Assembly: GCA_000482145.1 (NCBI GenBank)
Contig: AUXH01000418.1
Coordinates: 1-17,177 of the forward strand
DNA: 17,177 bases
Direction: 5' to 3'
From: Strigomonas culicis
Taxonomy: Eukaryota > Euglenozoa > Kinetoplastea > Trypanosomatida > Trypanosomatidae
Of this stretch, positions 1 to 11,400 are shown in pieces. The notes under the pieces are model-generated. The model saw only the letters and a program-made list of their open reading frames with translations. It was not told the origin of the DNA and made no database searches. A program made the position numbers and the translations under genes. How positions within the stretch are numbered: the stretch's first letter is position 1; each line of letters starts with the position of its first letter.

Positions 1-17
1 GAAGAAGAAGAAGAAGA

Positions 18-61
<44 letters not shown>

Positions 62-69
62 AGAGAAAA
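1..69 (-). promoter_or_regulatory. 69-nt polypyrimidine tract, probable trans-splicing signal for the next gene
   Basis: The plus strand is purely purine from base 1 to base 69: about seven GAA units, then a long GA dinucleotide run, then a short G/A tail. On the minus strand, the transcribed strand here, this is one uninterrupted C/U tract. In trypanosomatids such tracts direct spliced-leader addition to the downstream gene and the coupled polyadenylation of the upstream gene. It lies about 145 bases past the stop of the deoxyhypusine synthase gene, so it probably serves a gene beyond the left edge. The AG acceptor itself would be outside the window. It can also be described simply as a GAA/GA microsatellite. 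Confidence 0.6.
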
Positions 70-214
70 TGCGTTGAGGCAAAAGAGCGATTCCAAGCGA
101 GAGATCTTTTTCAAAGGAAAGGGAATACAAACTAAAAGGAAAATGTGAATATGATCCTTCGCTACCAAGAGTGGCCAGATTAGGTGAGATTAACGTTATA
201 CGAAAAAGCGGTGT
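70..214 (-). other. 3' flank / presumed 3' UTR of the DHS paralog
   Basis: This is AT-richer non-coding sequence between the stop codon of the deoxyhypusine synthase gene and the polypyrimidine tract at the left edge. A short plus-strand open frame starts inside it but runs into the antisense of the DHS gene and looks like a shadow. The poly(A) site is expected here because trypanosomatid polyadenylation is coupled to the downstream splice signal, but no motif marks it. Confidence 0.45.
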
Positions 215-1168
215 TTAAAACTTCGCGGCTAGGAGAGGGAACACGAACGTTGCATCGCCCTGCACACGCACCACCTCCGTGTCGGCGCGCAGCAGCCCGA
301 CGGCGTGGTCGTCCTCCAAGGTGCACGAGCTGGTGCAGCCGTCCGCCTCGATCCCGGTCGTCACAATCACAACACGATCCATCGAAATATTCGACAGCAG
401 GTGGTACTTGGGAAGCCCTGCGCCGAGCACAATGGCGCTGTTGCGAGCGCCGCCCAGCTGCCGCAGACGGCGGACGTCCCTAATCGGGTCGACCACCAAG
501 CCCTTCTTGGAGAAGTTGTAGAAGAAGATCATGTCGCCCATCGAGCCATCCGTGAGCGCCGGCGAAAAGACCGGTATGTCATGCTTGTAGCACCAATAAA
601 CGAGACTCTCCTCACACCTGGCCGGGCAGTGCGTGCCGAGCGCCTTCCCCATCGCCGCAATGTAGTCCGACGGCGCGGTGGCCTCCGCCCACAGCGAGTC
701 GCGCTGGCGCTGGTGCAGCTCCTGCAGCACCGGCGTGAAGAGGTCCTCGAAGTGGCAGTAGTTGTCGTTCGGCACGAGCAGGTTGCCGATGCGGTTGATC
801 CCCTGCCGCCGCAGGTCCTTTCCGTCAAGATCGTACCGGCCCAGGTAGGTGTCGCCCAGGCACTTGATGACGTCCTCCTCGACCCCGCCGGCGGTGGAAA
901 TGACGCCGTCCACCAGCCTTTCCTTGACGAGATACACGAACAGGTCGCGCAGACCGCACGACACTAAGTTGGAGGTGTAGGCAAGAAAAACACGCTCCCC
1001 CTCCTGCCGCTTGTACAGCATGGACTGCACAAGGCAACGCGCCCGCCCGGCCTCCGAGGCCTGGAGCCCTACACGAGGGAAACTGTTCAGTAAGGACTGC
1101 AGGGCCTCCTCTTGCGACATCGCGGCCATGGCGTCAAAATCAATGGATCCGACCGATGGGTGTTCCAT
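215..1168 (-). CDS. DHSp: Deoxyhypusine synthase, catalytically dead regulatory paralog (DHSp type)
   Basis: The 317-residue protein is clearly a deoxyhypusine synthase. Conserved blocks are YTSNLVSCG (64-72), STAGGVEED (91-99), GINRIGNLLVPNDNY (123-137), SPALTDGSMGD (202-212) and the C-terminal VFPLL (309-313). Active enzymes use NAD and spermidine to put a 4-aminobutyl group on a lysine of eIF5A. By gapless alignment to my recollection of the human enzyme, the catalytic Lys329 is Leu292, Trp327 is Val290 and Glu323 is Asp286; the base His288 is Tyr255. The protein is therefore expected to be inactive alone. Trypanosomatids are known to have such a paralog (DHSp), which activates a partner (DHSc) in a heterotetramer. 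It lacks the human N-terminal extension and about 25 C-terminal residues. The first Met is chosen because no ATG lies between it and the likely splice acceptor; Met14 and Met17 are alternatives. Confidence 0.93.
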   Translation of the reverse strand: MEHPSVGSIDFDAMAAMSQEEALQSLLNSFPRVGLQASEAGRARCLVQSMLYKRQEGERVFLAYTSNLVSCGLRDLFVYLVKERLVDGVISTAGGVEEDVIKCLGDTYLGRYDLDGKDLRRQGINRIGNLLVPNDNYCHFEDLFTPVLQELHQRQRDSLWAEATAPSDYIAAMGKALGTHCPARCEESLVYWCYKHDIPVFSPALTDGSMGDMIFFYNFSKKGLVVDPIRDVRRLRQLGGARNSAIVLGAGLPKYHLLSNISMDRVVIVTTGIEADGCTSSCTLEDDHAVGLLRADTEVVRVQGDATFVFPLLAAKF

Positions 1169-1665
1169 TTTTCCTTACTTTTCGCTTTCCCTGCTGAGTG
1201 AATACGTACCTGGGTTGAGGCTGTTGGTGTGCCCTTATATGCTACTGTGGTGCAACGGTTGCTCCACTAGAGTGCGTAGAGATTCAAGAAGGAGAAGAGA
1301 GCAATGCACGACATAAACCAGAAAATTACTCTGTCAGTTCGTTGCCATTCCTTCAAAAACAAAAGGAACTACGCAAGTGAAGATGAAACCGCAAGAAATG
1401 CGATCTCACTTCACTCTACATTGTTTTTTTTTTTTTTATGTGTGTGGATAATTTTTAGTTAAACGAAAGTATTTAGTTTAATTGTATTTAAAGGTGCTTT
1501 ATTATGATGTTCTCTTTTTGTTTTGTATAGTTATGCGATTAATTAAAAAAAAGGAATTAAGACTCAAGAAAAAAAAAAGTATTATACTGAACACGCCAAC
1601 AATGATTTACTACAACGGAATTATTAAAAGAAAAAAAAAGATCAAATGTCCGAGCACTATTATGC
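1169..1665 (-). other. Intergenic region: midasin 3' UTR and DHSp 5' UTR
   Basis: This is a 497-base AT-rich spacer between the midasin stop and the DHSp start. It holds a run of 14 T at 1424-1437 (A on the sense strand) and several A-runs between 1540 and 1640 (T on the sense strand). Midasin polyadenylation probably falls in its right part and DHSp trans-splicing in its left part. A 66-codon plus-strand frame (1482-1682) is low-complexity Lys/Ile/Leu sequence and is not believed to be a gene. Confidence 0.6.
1267..1303 (-). promoter_or_regulatory. Likely trans-splice polypyrimidine tract and AG acceptor of DHSp
   Basis: On the minus strand this reads GCTCTCTTCTCCTTCTTGAA followed by a further C/T-rich stretch ending in CTCTAG. 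It is the best pyrimidine tract upstream of DHSp, and the first AG after it lies at 1268-1267. Splicing there would give a 98-nt 5' UTR (1266 to 1169) with no ATG before the annotated start, which supports that start. The assignment is inferred from the general trypanosomatid rule (pyrimidine tract, then first AG). Confidence 0.55.
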
Positions 1666-2481
1666 TTACAAACCCGCGTTAAGGAGTTCGAAGAACTGTC
1701 GCATCGCATCGGAAATGATGGCGGGAAGGTTCTCCAGCTCACGCACAATGACATAGTAGGGAAACGGGAAGTCCTCCATGTAGGCCTTCTTATGCACCTT
1801 CCCGTTGATGAACTCAATAATCTGCATGTCAAGAATGGAGTTGGACTGCACCCGCTTCAGCCGCTCGTCCCTCTCCGCCTTGAGGCGGCGCAGGCGCTCC
1901 GCGGAGGAGAGGCCCTTGAGGTCGGCGGCCTGCAGCTTGGCCGGCGCGCCCTTCTCGGAGTGGCCGTCGGCCTTGATGTCGAGGAGGATGAAGACGACCA
2001 TCTGATTGTTCTCCTCCGCCCGCGCCATGAGCTTGCGCAGCTCCGTGCGGTCCTCGGTGATCTGGCCGTCGCTGATGACGAACAGCACCTGCTGCAGCTG
2101 CTGGGTGGTGGAGCGCGTCTGCCCGCTCAGGCGATCGCGCGCGTCGTCCAGGTAGTCGAGGGAGGTCTCGAAGAAGTGCTTCAGGTTGGTGGACTTCTGC
2201 TCGAAGGTGATCTCGCTGAAGGCGCGCGGCCCGCTATCCGCGATGAACTGCTCCTCCAGGCGGTGGATGATGTGCGTCTCCTTACCAAACGTCAGGATGC
2301 CCACCTCGCCCACCTCGAGCTGCTGCAGCGCCTTCGCGATGAGGGCCACGGCGCGGCACGAGAGCACGCCGGCGTTGTTGTGCTGCATGCTGAGTGAGTC
2401 GTCCAGCGCGACGGCGATCTGGTACGTGCGCTTGTTGGGCTTCGTCCGGCGCAGCCAAATGCGGTCCTTCTTGAACTGGGA
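1666..2481 (-). other. Midasin C-terminal MIDAS (VWA-like) domain
   Basis: The metal-ion-dependent adhesion site is complete: D4336-x-S4338-x-S4340 (ALDDSLSMQ), T4407 (KSTNL) and D4447 (VISDGQ). In other midasins the bound Mg is completed by a Glu of the UBL domain of Ytm1 or Rsa4. The typical C-terminal block FPFPYYVIVRELENLP is present, followed by the usual helix. A 43-residue charged insert (4479-4521, bases 1846-1974) sits between FILLDI and SNSILDMQ. Confidence 0.93.
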
Positions 2482-5400
2482 GGCAATGTAGGGAATAATG
2501 CGCTTCATGTTGAGGCGCTTGCCGGACTTGTAGTCGCCCTGCAGCTTGTCTGCGAGCGTGGGGGCCAGAATGAGTCGCAGCTGCTCGCAGAGCTGCTGCG
2601 ACAGGCCCTGCACGGCCGCCTCCTGCTCCTGCCAGAGCCGCCGGCCCCGCTCCAGCTTCTCGTCCAGATCCACGGCGGTGTCTGCCTCATCCGGGTGGGC
2701 ATCCGCGTCGCTGGACTCCTCCGACGGCGAGTCGTGCAGGGCCGTGAGCTTGGAGCGCTGCTTGCCCCTCTTGCTGGATGGGCCCTTCTCCTCCTCGTCG
2801 ATGTTGTGAAGGTCGTCGATCGGCTTCTTGCGCCTCTTTCGCACGTCCTGCGGCGCCTCCGCGTGCGCGTCCTCATCGACATCGCTGTCGTCCTCGGAGG
2901 CCTCCTGCGAGGCGGGCCGGTCCTCCTCCTCCGCCTCCGTAGGGCGGTTCGGCTCCATGTCGGCGGCGGCCATGCCCTCCTTCTCGCCGTGCTCGTCGAA
3001 CTCGAACTCCTCAATGTCGTCGTCGTCCTTCATGTTCGTGTTCTGTGGCTTCTCTTTCCCCTCATCGTCATCGTCGTCGACGTCGACGTGCTGGTTCAAG
3101 TTCAGCTGCTGAATTTGTTGCTGGTGCCGCTTCAGCGCCTCCTTGACGGCCTTGTACGGGTTATGCTGCTTCGAGCGGTTCTGCTCCGTGTTGTCCTTGC
3201 GCTGGGCATTCAAATTCTGCTCCTGTTGCTTCTTCCAGCTCTGCCCCGCGTCGTCCTGCTCCTGCTCGTTGCCAGCCTGCTCCTCCTCATTGCCCGCCGC
3301 ATCCGGCTGCTTGTTGTCCTTGCGCTCCTTCTCGTTGCGCTCCGTCGCCTCGTTCCCGGTGCTCTCGTCCTGTTGACCGCCCTCGTACACGTTTTCGTCG
3401 GGCGCATCACTGGCGTCCTCCGCCTCCTCGTCGGAGCCGGACGGGCCGTCGTTCTCCACCTCCCTCTCATCGCCCTGCGCGCTCCGCTCGTCGTCCGTGG
3501 AGGCCTCTTCGTCGTGACGGTCATCGGAGGCGTTGCTCTCCTTCTCGACGGACTCCTCGAGGGCGTCGGCGTCGAGCTCCTCGTCGACCCCGCTCTCCTC
3601 GCGCTCCTCGCCCTCCTTGTCGGACTGCTCGACCGTGTCGCCGCTGAGCGAGTCCTCGCGCTCGTCCGAGAGGGCGTCCATCTCCTTGTCGTCGCCGACG
3701 AGGTCGTGGTCGCCGTCGCGCTCCTCCTCTGCGTCGCGGATCTCGTCCTCCTTGTTGTCGAAGTTGCCGGTTTCCTCGTCGGGGCGTTCGTCCTCGTTGC
3801 CGAACTCGTCCTCCGGGACATCCTCCGCGCGGTCGCCTTCGTCCTCGTCCATGTCATTCGCGTCCGTGTTGTCCTTGCGGGTCCTCTTTCGGTCGCGCCC
3901 CTCCTCGCCGTCGACGCTGCCCATCTCCCTGTCGGACTCCTCCCCCTCCTCCTCGTCCTGGTCGCTCTCCTCGCGCGTTTCCTTCTGTCCCTGGAAGTCA
4001 GTCTCCACGTCGGCCGCCTTGTCCTCCTCCTCGCCCGAGTCCTCGCCGTCCTTCTCCTTGTTGTCCTTCTCCGGCTGCTCCTCCTTGTCCTTCATGTTCA
4101 TCAGCTGGTCCTCGTTCTCGATCTGGTCCGTGACGTCCTTCTCGCCCTCGCCGTCGTCCATGCCGGTGCCCTGCTGCTGGCCGCCGCCCTCGCCGTCGCC
4201 GTCCTGCTCCTCCGTCTCGTCCTCCGACTTGCAGAAACCCTTCTTCATGAGGATGGTGAACAGGCGGGCCACGACAACACCGAAGTGGGTGTGCTCCCGC
4301 AGCACCACGACCAACGCGTCCTGCACGTCCTCCATGAAGGCGTGCAGGACGAGGGCGCGGCGCGCGAGCCCGTTCTTCTTGGCCTCCAGCAGCATCGCGG
4401 AGCTCGCGGAGTCGATGAGAGCGGAGAAGGAGGCCGACACCTCGGTCACGCAGTGCTTCATCTGATTCAGCTGCGCGCGGTAGTCCGCGTAGGTGCCGGT
4501 GCTTCCGGACGGCGCGGACGCGTCCTCCTCCGCAGCCGCCCCGTCGCCGTCGTCACTCGTGTGCGCCGTCTGCGCGATGGGCGACGAAACGATGCTGCTG
4601 TCGAGGAAGCCCTTCTCCGCCGCCGCGAGCGCCGACTCGAGCTGCGCGAACCACTGCTCCTGCGTGTCCTCCGCGCGGCAGCGCTTCTCCGGCCGCCCGC
4701 GGGCGATGGCGTCGTCGCCGTCCTCGCCGGCCTGGCACAGCGTCAGGGTGGCCTGCGTCCGCGCCTCCAACGCGGCGGCGGCAGCCGCGATGCGCGGCGA
4801 CTCGCTCGCCCGGAGGCGCCCGGCGACACCGGTGATGGATCGGAGGTGCTGGATGCACCTGCGGGCCACCTCCTCCGGGAGGTAGGTGCTGCTGCGGCGC
4901 ACCGCTTCGTAGTGGATGCACAGCTCCCATAGCTGGTTCGACACGGTGAGGAGCTCGTAGAGCAGCGCATGCTCGGTCGGTCCCATCTCCACCTGTTTGT
5001 GCTGCAGCATCCACTGGAGGGCCTCGTGCAGCGCGTGTGTGTGGCAGCACTGCTTGATGCAGTGGTCGAGCACCTCGACGGAGGGGCTGGCATGGCGGTA
5101 GCCTTCTTCCGTGTTGGGCTCCGCCTCCAGCAGTAGGCGAAGAGTCGTTAGCTTCTCCCGCACCTGGAAGATGCTGGTGATGGTGGTGGAGAGCGTGATG
5201 GAGTCCGAGAGAAGTGTCTCCACGAGGCCCGTGCCCCTGCGGGCCTGGGCACCGGAAAGGTCGGCGTGCGGCTTCCGCTCCGCCTCCCGCATGCGCTGAA
5301 TCCATCGCACAAACTTGTAGTAGGAGGTGGTCGACGCCTCCAGCTTGGGAAGGCGCTCCTGGTCCGAGTAGACGGTGCGAAACCCCAGCAGGCCCTCGAA

Positions 5401-8400
5401 GGAGGGGAAGCACAGCTCCCACGTGGCGGTCTGATGCTCGTGCGTCTGCGGCACTCCGTTTTCGGTCATCGTGTCGAGAAGCATCTTGAGGGCGCGTATT
5501 TTAAGCTGCTCCGTCGTCTTGGGCTGCTGTAGGACGTGCACACGATTGATGATTTCGTCCGCAGAGGAGGCGAAGAACTTATGTGCAGCAGCGACGCAAT
5601 CGCATTTCCAGTTCCCCAGCACGTTCTCCGCTACCACCTCCTCTTCCGCCTCGCCCTTCCCGTCCTTGCCACCCTTCTTCTTCTCGCGCGCGCGTTTTTT
5701 GGAAGCGCCGTCCTTCTTCTTGGCCACAGCCGTCTTCTTCCCATCCGCCGCCTCCAGCTCCGCGCACAGCGAGAACCCCATGGAGGTGTCCTCCTCGCAC
5801 CGCTCCTCCTCCTGTGTGATGCAGCCCAGCACGGGCGTGCGCAGCACCTCCTCCAGGGAGCCCAGCACGCGCGCCATCTTCAGGTGCGACTTCTCCGCCG
5901 TCGCGCGCACCGCGTAGTAGTTGGCATCCTCCCAGCGCATAATCTTGGTGAAGTCCTTGATGTCGTCCTCAATCGGCGTGATCGCCTGCGTGCACTTATC
6001 GGCGACAAAACCACTGTACTGGGCGAAGAAGCTCGTGACGTGCAGCACCGTATTCGTGCACGGCGCGCAGAGCCCGTGGACCGCCACCAGCTCGTAGGCA
6101 AAGCCCTCGATCAGCCGCAGGCGCGTGCTGAAGTCGCCAAAGCACGAGGCCCACATAAACTTGGACAAGTGATGAAAGATGTTAATGCAAAAGGTGACCT
6201 CGTCGTCGTGCTCCTCACGCACCAGATCGTAAAGGGTGAACCACTCGAGGCATGCATGCAGCTCGTACTCGTTTTGCTTCGCCTTGAACACATGGGACCA
6301 GCAGTGGAGCTCCAGGCGTCTCCACCGGAGCACAAAGGAAGAGAGCTCCGTCATGTAGGTAATCAGCGAGAACTCGGATGCCGCGTTGCGCTCCCACTCG
6401 TAGCACTCCCTCAGAAGCACCTCACAGCCCGCCATCAGCTTCATCAAGGGCGTGGTCAGCGCCGGCAGGGCAGCGAGCTTCCGTCCAATCTTCTGGCACC
6501 GCAGCAACGAGATCGTCTCGGGAAACTGCACGAGCAGCTTGTCAATCGCTCCCAGCAGCGCCTCCAGCGGCCTGCTGAACCGACCGACCTCGGCCGGCTC
6601 GGGGTCCTTGAAGATGTTGAAGCCGGACTCCTTCCTGTTTTCCAGTGACTCGACCGGCGCACACAGCTGAGCGCGCAGCTGAGAGGCGCGACAGGAGAAG
6701 CCGCCGATGAGGAGGTTTTCATCCAGCCCTGGCGCGGTCGCCGGAACCGGCGCCCCGGCCAAGCGCGCCACGTCCTTTGTCACGACATCGAAGCGCTGCC
6801 TGAAGGCCTCGAGGACGTCGCTGAACGCGACCCTGTCGGGTGTGGTGCGGTTCGAAATGAGGCGCGCGTAGAAGTGATGATGGACGGTCACGAGTCGCTG
6901 CATGTAGTCATTTCGCTCCTCCTTCAGCATGATGCGGGTGTGTTTCGCGGAGGCGGTGGACTCCTTTTGCTTTTCCTTTTCGTCCTCCTCATCCCCGGTC
7001 GTGGCCGCCTCCGCGAACTCCTGTTCGTACGAAGGGAACATGTCCTTGAGGCGTCGCAGCATCTTCTCGTCATCGCCTTCGATTACGAGCGCCTTCTCCT
7101 TGTACAGCACGGCCATCTCCTCCGCCTTGCGCTCCTCCTCCTCCAAGTCCTCCACGCGCTGATAAAAGTAACGGTACGAGCGGAACAAGTCCTGCACAAA
7201 GTCGGGGTCTGTCCCGCGAGGGCACGACCCGCGCAGCAAGAGCAGACAGGAATCCAAGTATCGCACATGGTTCTGCAGTGTGTGGCGTTGACTCGTCAGG
7301 GTGGGCAGTGGGACGGTATCCACCAGAATGTGCGGAAACTGCATTAGCTCGAGGCTCTTGGAGCGGTCAAACAGCGTCTGCGCGCCGCCGGTGGCGGGGT
7401 CACCGTAGCTGTGGGCCTGCATCGCAAAAGCGGACAAAAGCGCCGCCTCGGCAAAGTTGAGCGTCACGTCCTCGTACCCGCCAAAGCGGTGCAGCACGTC
7501 CACCACCTGCTCGTACACCAACACGCTCCAGCTCTGCTGCACGGATTGCTGTGTGTCGTCCGGTGCGGCGAAGCGCGTGATCGCCTGCAGGCGCTCGTCC
7601 GACATGAGCGTCGAGCACAGCTGGTACAGGGTCCGCACCAACTGCGCGTACTGTGCGCCGGTAGGGTCCGGTCGGTGCACACACTTCTCCTTGGCGGTGG
7701 CCAGATAGCGCTCCTCGCGCTCACGGAGCTGCGCCAGAAGGCCCCGCTGGGGTGTGTCCACGGTTCGCATCGTGATCGCATTCGCAAACTCGAACGCCTC
7801 CTCCAGTCGCCGCAGAAGTCTTTCCTCCTCCGAGGCGATCTTCACTTGGCACTCCAACTTGAGCATCGGGTCGACGGGCGTCGGCGGGAGCAGAAGGCGG
7901 CACTTGAGGGACCACAGCAGCGTCATCACGCAGCCCATGTCGCACGTCGCCTCGTCATGCAGCGACGCAAGAATGAACGTGATGAGGGACGTCTGGCCGG
8001 CGACGGCCTTGCTCTCGGAGGCGCCGAGCGCGACGCGAACCACCTCCAGCAGAGAGGTGGCCGGGACGGTCGACTGGAGCGCGTCGCGCACCTGCGGGAA
8101 GCACGCCTGCAGCATGCGCAGGAGCTCCTGGCGGCTGCTCTGCTCCATCTCCACCAGCGGGTTGGTCGTGCTGATGCGGCAGTGCGACAGGAACGTGGAG
8201 AGCCCGTCCAAGGTCTTGGTGTTGTCATTGTGGGGATTGCCGATGGCGAGGACGGACGCCTGCTGCGCAAACTGCAGGCAGCTCACCGCGCGGGAGGCCC
8301 ATGAGCCACTGAAGAGGCACTGCACGTCCTGAACGGGGAAGCGCGTGAAAAAGCAGCACGTCAGCAACGGCACGAGTGGCGGAAGCGAAAACTCATAGTC

Positions 8401-11400
8401 GGCAACCGGTATCGCCAGCACGCTGCGCCACAGGGCCACCTCCAGGTCTGTGAAAACCTTCAGCACCTGCGTGTACTCCTCCACAAACGCCGCAATGCCC
8501 TTTCGCAGCGACAGCTTGAACGTGGTGGACTGGAGGCACAAGGGAGAGGTGGCGAGCTTGAGCAGCATCTGGGCAATGTGGAACTCGGACCGAAAGGCGC
8601 CCACGGACCAGAGCGGCCGGAGCAGCTGCCCGGACCGCTCCTGCGTGTCCGCCTCTCCTGACGGCGCGGCGGAGGCCAGCCTGGAGGCGGAGCGCCACGT
8701 CTTGAACGCGCTTCGCTCTTCCACGGATGTGATGTGCGGCGACGGGAGGTACGCCTCGAGCACGGACGGCCTCCCCATCAAGGGGAAGGGGAGCTCGAGG
8801 TGGTGTTCGAGCATCTGGAGAAGGCTCTCGACAAGTCGCATGAGCTCACGCGGCGCATCCGCGAGTGGCTGCTGCTGCAGAAGCGCATGAACGAGCAAGG
8901 CGTTCGTGGTAACACCGAGGTAGTTATCTGCGTGGACGGAATTCTCGGGGCCGCCTAACTGCTGAAGGAGAGGCGCGCTGACTCGCAGCACATCGAGGAA
9001 CAGCTCCGGAGAGGAGAGGTCGGCCATGTACTCGAGCAGGCCACGCGTGAGGCTGGAAGCCGCGGTGTTCACCAGAGGTGAGTTGGTGAAGTGCGAAGAC
9101 GGAGCGAGACGGGCAGACGACAAGAGAAGGGCGTGCGGCCCAAGCACCTCCAGCGCACGGCAGAAAAGCTCGGGCAGCATGGAGCTGTGGCAGTACTGCA
9201 CCTTGAGAACGCGAAGCACCTGCTGCTCCAGCTCCTGCGGCAGGCTCAGCGCGCGTATGGCTGCAACTCGGCTTTGCACAAGGGGCTCCGTGGGGACGCT
9301 GTCATTGCACTGGTCGACAGTGAGGTGAAGCAGAAGGTCCTGCACGGCAGGCGCCGCTCCGCCGCTCTCGCTCCCCACCGCCGTCTGGAGCCGCAGCGCC
9401 ACTGTGAGGGCCATCAGCGCGCGGTGCACGCGGCTCTTCACGAGCGCGCTGTGGAGGTCTGCCTCCTCCTCGTCGATGTTGGCATGGCCCTCGACGGGGC
9501 GGAGCGTGAGCGCGTCGCCCAGGTCCTGCAGCGACGGTTGATGGAGGGTGTCGGGGTGGCTCGTGGCAACAATATCGTGCAGCAGCTGCTCGAGCTCCTC
9601 CCGATGGACGCGCCAGTGGCCGCTTCGGTTCTTCACGTAGCAATGCAAGAGTGTATCGCTGAACCCCTCCAGGGACGAATCGAGTGCCAGCATCTTGCAG
9701 CAGCGCAACAGGGTGAAGGTGTTGGGTGCGCCAGCGGCAAGGGCGTCACTGAGTGCAATCGACTCGGACAAGAACGTGTTGGCGCGGAAGGCAACGCGGA
9801 CAAACTCTTTATGATACCGATTCAGCTTCAAGACTAGCGCCTCTTCCGATGGCTCCGCGTTTGCCTCGCGGGACGGCGTGCGACAGAGCACGGCACTTTC
9901 TTGGGACGGGATCTGCACGGGCGAAAGGTAAAGCTCCACCGCGCGGTTGCGCATGGCGCGCGACACCTCGCCAAACTTGGGATTCAACGTGGCAAACACG
10001 CGGAAGTTCGAATGAGGCCGGATGACCCGGATCTCCCCGTTGACAAGACCTTGCTCATTGATGGAGAGAACACCGTTGGGCTCCACGAGCGGATTCAGTC
10101 GGTCTAGCACGCTGGCATTGCAGTAGTTGACATTGTCGAGGACAAGCCAGTGGCCCTGCAGCATCGCCTCCAGCACGAGCGAGTCTCTCCACTCGAACTG
10201 TCCCTGCTTGCCCTCGACCTGGTCAAAGCCACCGAGAAGATCCACGGTGTCGCAGCTGGCGTTCATGGAGAATGTCATAAGCTTCACGCCAGCGAGCTCT
10301 GCCGCACAGCGCAGCACGTACGACTTGCCGGCACCAGACGGGCCGACCAGCAGCACAAACTGCGACTGCTCCGCGCACATGAGGAGGGACTTGATTGTTT
10401 GCGCCTGAGAGGGGAGCAGCAGCAGCGAGTGCTGCGAGAAGGGCTCGCGCGGCGCCCCGGAGCCCACGGCCGTGAGCCGCCGGTTTTCGAAGTACACCGA
10501 CCCGTTGTGGAGAAGGAAGTCGGAGTTCCGTGCATCCGTGACCGCGCGCGCCTCGCCGAAGAAGTGCTCCAGCAGCGCCCGGCACTGCTCCTTGTCCTCG
10601 CCGGTGCGCATGCGCTCGACAAAGAGCACCTCGGCAAAGTACTTGGCGTTGTCGGCTTCACCGTAGTGCTGCATTAAGTGCGCCCAGCGCAAGACATCGC
10701 GCAGATTGAACTCCCACGGGCTGCCGCGTGTGCCGAAGAGCCGACGCGTCATGGTGGCGCTCTGCAGCTCCTCCACAAACTCGACCATGTGCCGTAAGGT
10801 GTCGGGGCTCATATCGGGACAGACCGCCTCGGTGATGCAGAGGAGATCCTCCTTCTCGAACGCTTCGATGCGGGCCTTGATGAAACGGTTCAGGAAACTC
10901 TTCGGCAGGCCCTTTCGACCACCGCCTTCGACAAGCGGGTTTTGGCACGCAAAGGCACGGAAGTCAGGATGGGCGTGATACTCCGCATTCAGCTCGGGTA
11001 TGAACACGGCCGAGCGGTGGTCCAGCAGCGCGTTGAGGCCCTCCAGCACGGTCTGGCTCGCCAGGTTGAGCTCATCCAGAATGACCCAGGAGCCTTCCTT
11101 CAGCGCGCGCAGCAGCACGCCGTCGGACCACGCGAACTGCGGCAGCGAGCTGTCCTCGCTCGGACACGGCAGGTAGGTGCCGAACAGATCCATAATGTCC
11201 GTCTGGTCACTCAGGTTGATGCGCACGACCGGCCTGCCCAGCGCGCAACCCAGCGCCTCGACGATGCTCGTCTTGCCGACGCCAGGGCTGCCTTCCAGCA
11301 GCACGGCCTTCTTCATGACGCCAGCGCGCATCAGTTTGGAGAGGTTCCGCTGGGTGGCCGGGGCGCCGAAAAAGAAGCGGTTGTTCATCTCCTCCGGCAG

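Noticed and set aside
305..967. 220-codon plus-strand frame inside the DHS gene
   Set aside because: It is a shadow of the conserved deoxyhypusine synthase frame. The protein resembles no family and is biased to Arg, Val and His.
215..1168. The DHS gene as a normal active deoxyhypusine synthase
   Set aside because: The catalytic Lys and His positions hold Leu and Tyr, so an active enzyme is unlikely despite the strong overall match.
2695..4932. 745-codon plus-strand open frame opposite the midasin acidic tract
   Set aside because: It is Leu/Val/Arg-rich and is fully explained as the antisense of GAG/GAC-rich codons and other GC-rich codons. It has no domain likeness, and the minus strand is clearly the coding one.
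7411..8304. 297-codon plus-strand frame, and similar frames at 5536-6648 and 11575-12717
   Set aside because: They are antisense shadows within the midasin CDS, made possible by high GC and few stop codons. They have no plausible start context or domain.
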